A stretch of DNA of 64,000 nt from Pseudomonadota bacterium (GTDB lineage: Bacteria > Pseudomonadota > Gammaproteobacteria > Xanthomonadales > SZUA-38). A program made the translations under genes and the position numbers. This document shows positions 60,100 to 64,000 of this stretch, one piece after another. The stretch is taken from the NCBI GenBank assembly GCA_039033415.1, contig JBCCCR010000001.1, positions 1 to 64,000 of the forward strand, given 5' to 3'. How positions within the stretch are numbered: position 1 is the stretch's first letter; each line of letters opens with the position of its first letter. The notes below the pieces were generated by a model. The model saw only the letters and a list, made by a program, of their open reading frames with translations. It did no database searches and was not told where the DNA came from.

Positions 60100-60774
60100 A
60101 TGACCAGATTTTTATCGATCGCCGCGTCAGGCGCGGCCTTTCTCACCGCTGCGCTTTGGACACCCGACGCCCAGGCGCAGTTTTACGTACGCGGTCACCT
60201 GATGGTGACCAATCCGTCGGATGACAGCGGATCGGACGTTATCGAAAACGGGATCGACGCCGGCAGTCTCGACGCAACCTTCGATGCGGGTTTGGGTTTC
60301 GGCGGCAGCGTCGGCTGGGTTTTTGCCGAGCGGTTTAGGGCAGAAGCCGACTTCACCTATCTGTCGGCAGACGTCGACCGGGCCACGCTGGGGGAGGGAT
60401 TCAGTGCGGACGGGGACAACTTTGCGTCCACCGGCCTCGGCGTGAACCTGCTTTACCACTTCACGGATGACATCGCCGGCGAGCAAGGCTTCAGTCCGTA
60501 CATCGGCCTGGGCGTTGTCTTTCTCAACGAGATCGATATCGATCTGGAAGGGCCCGGCGTGGGTCAGGGTTTTGAAGATCTCGAAGGTGACGACGTGGCA
60601 CCCCAGCTGATCCTCGGCGTCAACCGAGGCATTGGCGAACGCTGGTCACTGGGGGGCGAGCTGAGATACCTGGCCGGTGGCGGCGTCGACCTGGAAAACG
60701 ACGCCGTTCAAATCCGCGACATTGACTACGACAGTCTCAACCTGGGACTGACCCTCACCTACTGGTTTGACTGA
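60100..60774 (+). CDS. Outer-membrane beta-barrel protein
   Basis: 224 aa from the ATG at 60100, with a signal peptide ending AQAQF. The mature sequence alternates hydrophobic and polar residues in the manner of an eight-stranded OmpW/OmpA-type barrel: FGGSVGWVFAERFRAEADFTYL, GLGVNLLYHF, FSPYIGLGVVFL, WSLGGELRYLAG and a terminal LNLGLTLTYWF. Its stop overlaps the end of the convergent LytTR gene by 16 bp. No ligand can be inferred. Confidence 0.8.
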   Translation: MTRFLSIAASGAAFLTAALWTPDAQAQFYVRGHLMVTNPSDDSGSDVIENGIDAGSLDATFDAGLGFGGSVGWVFAERFRAEADFTYLSADVDRATLGEGFSADGDNFASTGLGVNLLYHFTDDIAGEQGFSPYIGLGVVFLNEIDIDLEGPGVGQGFEDLEGDDVAPQLILGVNRGIGERWSLGGELRYLAGGGVDLENDAVQIRDIDYDSLNLGLTLTYWFD

Positions 60775-61649
60775 GCGCTTGCGCCCGCTGGCGCTTCGGG
60801 TTGGGGATAGACGACCCTTTGCGCCAGCGCTTTTTTAACCTGAGTCCGGCGGCGCCGGCTTACCGGCACGCGTTCGCCGTCGAACATCTCGCACGACCAA
60901 CCGTCCGAGGACTGAAGCAGGCGTCGGACGTGTTGGATACCGACCCAGTAGGACCGATGGACCTGCAGTCCGTTGACGTCCTTCAAGGGGCCACGAAGCG
61001 CCGCCTGCAGACTGAATCGAATCAACGCTTGACCGCGGCGGGTTACCACTTTCAGATAATGCTCCTCCGCCTTGACCCAGACGATGTCTTCGCCGAGTTC
61101 CGCCGGTAGCTCCGGCCAGCGGCGCTCGCCAGCCTGGGTCACGAGCTCTGCGTTCGACGGCTGCGTGGCAGTTGAGCCCTTAAGTTTCGGGATTTTCTGG
61201 GCGGCCTCTGGCCATGGCGCAATCCGCCGCAAGAGCAGCCAGCAAAGGACAAACGGCACCACCAGCTGCCGCCACTCTTGCTGCCAATCCTGCAGCAGGT
61301 CTCCGGAGCTGACCGACAGACCGAAGACCAATTCGAGCTGCCAGGCGAAGGGGGTATAAATCCAGGTGGCGGCCAGGGCACAGCCCAGGGAGACGGTCCA
61401 GCGCATCATGCGGGAGCTTTGCTGCAGGCCACACGCCGTCTCCAGCGCGAGGCAAAGCCCCGCGCCAACGCTGACCTGCGCGATCCAGAAAAAGGCTCGG
61501 CCGAGCAGCGACAGCTGCTCTGTATCAGCGGGGCCAAGGGCGGCAAGCGCCACCCCCAGCAGAACGGAGAACGCCAGAATCGCCGGGCCGCTGCCCGGTC
61601 GAACAGATTTAGGAGCTGCGCCGCCGAGGGCGCCAACAACCGGAGGCAT
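60759..61649 (-). CDS. LytTR-type regulator with membrane domain
   Basis: 296 aa. The first 150 residues carry four hydrophobic helices (AILAFSVLLGVALAALG, FWIAQVSVGAGLCLALE, WTVSLGCALAATWIYTPF, LVVPFVLCWLLL). The C-terminal 100 residues are a LytTR DNA-binding domain: DIVWVKAEEHYLKVVTRRGQ, FSLQAALRGPLKDVNGLQVHRSYWVGIQHV and RVPVSRRRRTQVKKAL. Membrane-bound LytTR regulators sense through the membrane part; targets often lie nearby. It begins 8 bp after the lipocalin gene and is probably co-transcribed with it. Confidence 0.85.
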   Translation of the reverse strand: MPPVVGALGGAAPKSVRPGSGPAILAFSVLLGVALAALGPADTEQLSLLGRAFFWIAQVSVGAGLCLALETACGLQQSSRMMRWTVSLGCALAATWIYTPFAWQLELVFGLSVSSGDLLQDWQQEWRQLVVPFVLCWLLLRRIAPWPEAAQKIPKLKGSTATQPSNAELVTQAGERRWPELPAELGEDIVWVKAEEHYLKVVTRRGQALIRFSLQAALRGPLKDVNGLQVHRSYWVGIQHVRRLLQSSDGWSCEMFDGERVPVSRRRRTQVKKALAQRVVYPQPEAPAGASAQSNQ

Positions 61650-61657
61650 CGGGAACG

Positions 61658-62206
61658 CTACTGGAAACCGTCCTGACCCACCTGCTCAGGCTGATGGGCG
61701 ATTTTCAGGATGCGGCTGGTGTCATAACCCTGCGCAGCAAAAGCCTGCAAATACTGCTGATAGGTGCTTTCCTCCATCTGGGGTTCGCGCGCCATAATCC
61801 ACCCATAGTCCCGGCTGGGGTGGGCAATCCCTACGTGTTGGTATTGAGCGTCGAGCTTGATCACCAGGTAGTCAAAGGTAAAGGGCCAGAAAAAACGTGT
61901 CTTCAGCCGACCGGGTTCCGCCGGGTCGGGGGCCCACGCAACGCCTTCCATGGTCTTGATCCGACCATCAAAATCCTTCCGGTAGAAGTACAGATCGTCG
62001 TAGCGCCCGTCGTCACGCTTTTCAAAGACCACGCGCGGCGTGACGTTGCCGCGTTCAAAAAAGTAGGGGATGTTGGCAATGACGTACCACTCGCCGTCGT
62101 ACTGTTCCATCGACAGCTCGTCGACAACCGTGATTGGGCCGAGTCCTTTGGGTGTGCTCGCACAGCCGCCGAGAAGCAGCAGGGCGACAATCAAAAGCTT
62201 GCGCAT
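61658..62206 (-). CDS. Lipocalin-family outer-membrane lipoprotein (Blc-like)
   Basis: 182 aa. The lipoprotein signal MRKLLIVALLLLGGC (lipobox LGGC) is followed by a lipocalin barrel: the first conserved motif is MEQYDGEWYVIANIPYFFERG, and later parts are DLYFYRKDFDG, FFWPFTFDYLVIKLD, AHPSRDYGWIMAREP. These differ from Blc in length and detail, but the bacterial lipocalin fold is clear. Such proteins bind lipids or fatty acids and are often starvation- or stress-induced. It shares an operon with the LytTR regulator. Confidence 0.9.
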   Translation of the reverse strand: MRKLLIVALLLLGGCASTPKGLGPITVVDELSMEQYDGEWYVIANIPYFFERGNVTPRVVFEKRDDGRYDDLYFYRKDFDGRIKTMEGVAWAPDPAEPGRLKTRFFWPFTFDYLVIKLDAQYQHVGIAHPSRDYGWIMAREPQMEESTYQQYLQAFAAQGYDTSRILKIAHQPEQVGQDGFQ

Positions 62207-62325
62207 GGTTCTATCCTCCTCAGCGAGTATCGTGCGCGCTGCGGAATGGACAAAACGTCAACGGCGCGTGCAGCTCCCGGCACGGTCCGCTCGCAAGCGC
62301 CTGAAAAATTGCGCTTTAAGGCGCT

Positions 62326-63588
62326 TTACGGATTGCGGGGACTCGCGCTGTCGCTAGGTACCAGAGCGGCCACGCGATCGCGCTCTTGGGTGATTTGGTC
62401 GATTTGCGGGTGTTTGGCATACCGCGTGACCATTTGATTGAGAATTTTCAGCGCTTCTGCGTCCCGGCCGAGTTTGTCGGTGAAAATCCGAGCGGCGAGA
62501 AACGCGTGGCCGACGTTGTCCTTATGCCCCGGGAAGTGGCGAACAAAACCCTGCGCGAGCAGCAGCGATCGCCGAGATTCGCCTCGCTCCAGCAGGTGTT
62601 TGCACAGCGTCAGGCTGATGTCGGGCTCAGGAAACAGGAAGTTGGGATCGAGCGCCTGCGCCTGGTCCCAAAGCTCGAGAGCCTGCTCAAACTCATCGTC
62701 AGCAAGATGTACCTGCATCCGCAGCCGCAGCACCGCCAGCTGGCTGGTGACGTCTTCCAGCTCGCCGCCCAGCGTCAACAGGGCATCCGCCGCCGGTGAC
62801 CATGGCCCCTGTTCCTGCATGGCTTCCTTCAGGAGCTGGCTGGCACGCTGACGATCACCTTCGTCCAGCAGCTGCTGCGCCGCCAGCACCGTCGGGTCGG
62901 CGACAGGCTCAGGCGTTTCCTCACGGATGAGCTCCGGGCCTTCCACCGCCATGCCGAACTCGTCCTGGTATTGATAAATCACATAGCCAAGCAGGTAGAA
63001 GATGGACACGATGGCGCAGCGCGTGACCACCTCCGACGCGAGCGTCCCGGCGATGGGAATATAAGACAGCAGCCAGGCGGCCAGTGCGGACACGCCAAGG
63101 ATCAGACCGCACAGCCATAGCAGCTGCACATAGCGTCCCCCGAGAAAGCGGGTCACCGTCATCCAGGTCAGCGGATTGAGTGCCGCCAGCAGGCTTTGGT
63201 CCATCGCCAGCGCCATCGTGGCGACCGGCAAAGCCGCCAGGACGGCCAGCAGCACCGGCACGGCCAACGCCCAACCGCCGGTGTTGTAGGCCATCCCCGC
63301 CGGGATGCCGAGAATGATCCACAGCGCAAACTGCTTCCAGGCGATGGTGCTACCCATCTGGTCGAAATAGCCGCTGTGCGGTGAGAGATTACCCCCGGCG
63401 GTATGGCTCAAGACGCCGTAAGCGAAGTTATAGGTGGCGATCCACACCAGCAGGCCAAGCAGGATCAACGAGCTGGTCAACCAGCCCAGCACGGAAAGGA
63501 CACCGATAGCGATGAGGTTTTCGCCCTTGAGGGGATAGGCCAGCACCTCGGGCATATGCTCCCAGAACGGCGTGATGTCGTCATTCAT
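62326..63588 (-). CDS. Multi-helix membrane protein with C-terminal TPR region
   Basis: 420 aa. The N-terminal 210 residues contain six or so membrane helices (IAIGVLSVLGWLTSSLILLGLLVWIA, FALWIILGIPAGMA, LAVPVLLAVLAALPVATMALAM, YVQLLWLCGLILGVSALAAWLL, IVSIFYLLGYVIYQY), like the DUF4013-type or YIP-like membrane domains. Residues about 230-400 are TPR-like (LAAQQLLDEGDRQRASQLLKEAM, EFEQALELWDQAQALDPNFLFPE). Role unknown; probably a membrane scaffold. It is not in an obvious operon. Confidence 0.75.
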   Translation of the reverse strand: MNDDITPFWEHMPEVLAYPLKGENLIAIGVLSVLGWLTSSLILLGLLVWIATYNFAYGVLSHTAGGNLSPHSGYFDQMGSTIAWKQFALWIILGIPAGMAYNTGGWALAVPVLLAVLAALPVATMALAMDQSLLAALNPLTWMTVTRFLGGRYVQLLWLCGLILGVSALAAWLLSYIPIAGTLASEVVTRCAIVSIFYLLGYVIYQYQDEFGMAVEGPELIREETPEPVADPTVLAAQQLLDEGDRQRASQLLKEAMQEQGPWSPAADALLTLGGELEDVTSQLAVLRLRMQVHLADDEFEQALELWDQAQALDPNFLFPEPDISLTLCKHLLERGESRRSLLLAQGFVRHFPGHKDNVGHAFLAARIFTDKLGRDAEALKILNQMVTRYAKHPQIDQITQERDRVAALVPSDSASPRNP

Positions 63589-63676
63589 GGGTAAATTGTA
63601 CCGTCAGGATCACCGCCGGTGGTCCGGAAGAGAAGAACCGGGGAACAGGGTAAACTGCCGCGACGGAGGTTCGATC

Positions 63677-64000
63677 ATGAAACGACGGTTGGCGTTATTG
63701 CTGCTGCTGGCGGCGAGTGTGTCCGCGCAGCCCGGCATGAAAAACGGGGAAATGCGGCGAGCCTCGCAGGGGACGCTGGAGGCCTGGCACGAGCCGAGTC
63801 AGCAGTGGGTTACTCCCGAGGATTTCTGGCGACGCTACGCGGAAGGTCGGGGTGGGCTCACCTGGGGACAGGGCAGCGAATACCCACCCTATGAGGAGGT
63901 CAAAGAAACCGACACGTTTCTGGCGGAGCTCGATAGCGGCACCTGTCTGATGCTGTTCTGGCACACCCGCTGGCGGCGAGCCAACGACGTGAGGCGCTGG
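63677..64000 (+). CDS. Exported protein, truncated by the window end
   Basis: The first 108 codons are visible. The ATG at 63677 has GGAGG eight bases upstream and starts a signal peptide (MKRRLALLLLLAASVSAQ). The mature part (TPEDFWRRYAEGRGGLTWG, YEEVKETDTFLAELDSGTCLMLFWHTRWRRAND) is not recognised. The frame is open to the last base of the window. Confidence 0.7.
   Translation, partial: MKRRLALLLLLAASVSAQPGMKNGEMRRASQGTLEAWHEPSQQWVTPEDFWRRYAEGRGGLTWGQGSEYPPYEEVKETDTFLAELDSGTCLMLFWHTRWRRANDVRRW

Noticed and set aside
1-64000. tRNA, rRNA, CRISPR arrays, insertion sequences, prophage
   Set aside because: No repeat-spacer pattern, transposase, integrase or phage structural gene was seen, and no stretch resembled a tRNA or rRNA; the only repeat element of note is at 54265-54529.

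Overview
The window looks like a chromosomal segment of a free-living, aerobic, high-GC gammaproteobacterium. It has lipoprotein lipoboxes, Sec signal peptides, outer-membrane and periplasmic proteins, a CreD homologue, CadC-like regulators, ECF sigma factor/kinase pairs, and secreted proteins with a short C-terminal F-[AS]-D-G-F-E ending. From general knowledge I associate that ending with Xanthomonadales/Wenzhouxiangella-like lineages; this placement is an inference, not a search result. I see no rRNA, tRNA, insertion sequence, phage or CRISPR. Gene density is high and most open-frame clutter is antisense shadow of real genes.

Layout. 0.3-3.2 kb: a CadC-type membrane regulator with TPRs, divergent from a small exported protein. 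3.4-8.1 kb: two S9 peptidase lipoproteins and an exported VOC protein. 8.2-10.0 kb: an operon of a PQQ-type sugar dehydrogenase and an Asp/Glu-racemase-superfamily protein. 10.3-13.0 kb: DUF72, SDR and DUF4197 genes. 13.2-19.4 kb: a giant NHL-propeller/C13-caspase-like protein with a second, catalytically dead copy of its protease domain, then a chorismate-lyase-like gene and another tagged secreted protein. 19.4-20.5 kb: a lipoprotein and a short hydrolase-like protein. 20.8-26.5 kb: a sigma factor and Ser/Thr kinase with overlapping stop and start, flanked by two secreted beta-helix proteins. 26.7-29.5 kb: a second CadC-TPR regulator and a beta-lactamase-fold hydrolase.

29.5-34.6 kb is a tightly coupled minus-strand operon: TIR-TPR protein, NodU/CmcH carbamoyltransferase, SxtJ-like membrane protein, DUF5989 micro-protein. 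34.7-39.6 kb: sulfatase, LysR regulator, TPR protein and a heme peroxidase. 39.7-42.7 kb: a second ECF sigma/kinase pair. 42.9-46.9 kb: an operon of two unusual alpha/beta hydrolases, one with about nine membrane helices inserted in its fold, plus an EEP-fold nuclease/phosphatase. 47-49 kb: three exported proteins, one an Hcp-fold protein with a signal peptide. 49.2-54.2 kb: CreD, unknown cytoplasmic proteins, an exported methyltransferase and an overlapping pair of unknowns. A 265-bp non-coding element with three nested inverted repeats lies at 54.3-54.5 kb. 54.9-59.7 kb: methyltransferases, a membrane phosphatase/sulfatase-fold enzyme and a small YLDPGSGS protein, probably for envelope glycan modification. 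59.7-64.0 kb: an outer-membrane barrel, a LytTR regulator, a lipocalin, a membrane-TPR protein and the start of an exported protein.

The recurring theme is envelope and secretion biology under membrane-bound signalling. Five proteins share the plan cytoplasmic signalling domain - one membrane helix - TPR-rich C-terminal half (two CadC-like, two kinases, one TIR), and six secreted proteins share the C-terminal tag. The best candidates for undescribed biology are the C-terminal tag and whatever reads it, the TIR-carbamoyltransferase operon, the double-hydrolase/EEP cassette, the NHL-C13-pseudoC13 protein and the structured non-coding element.
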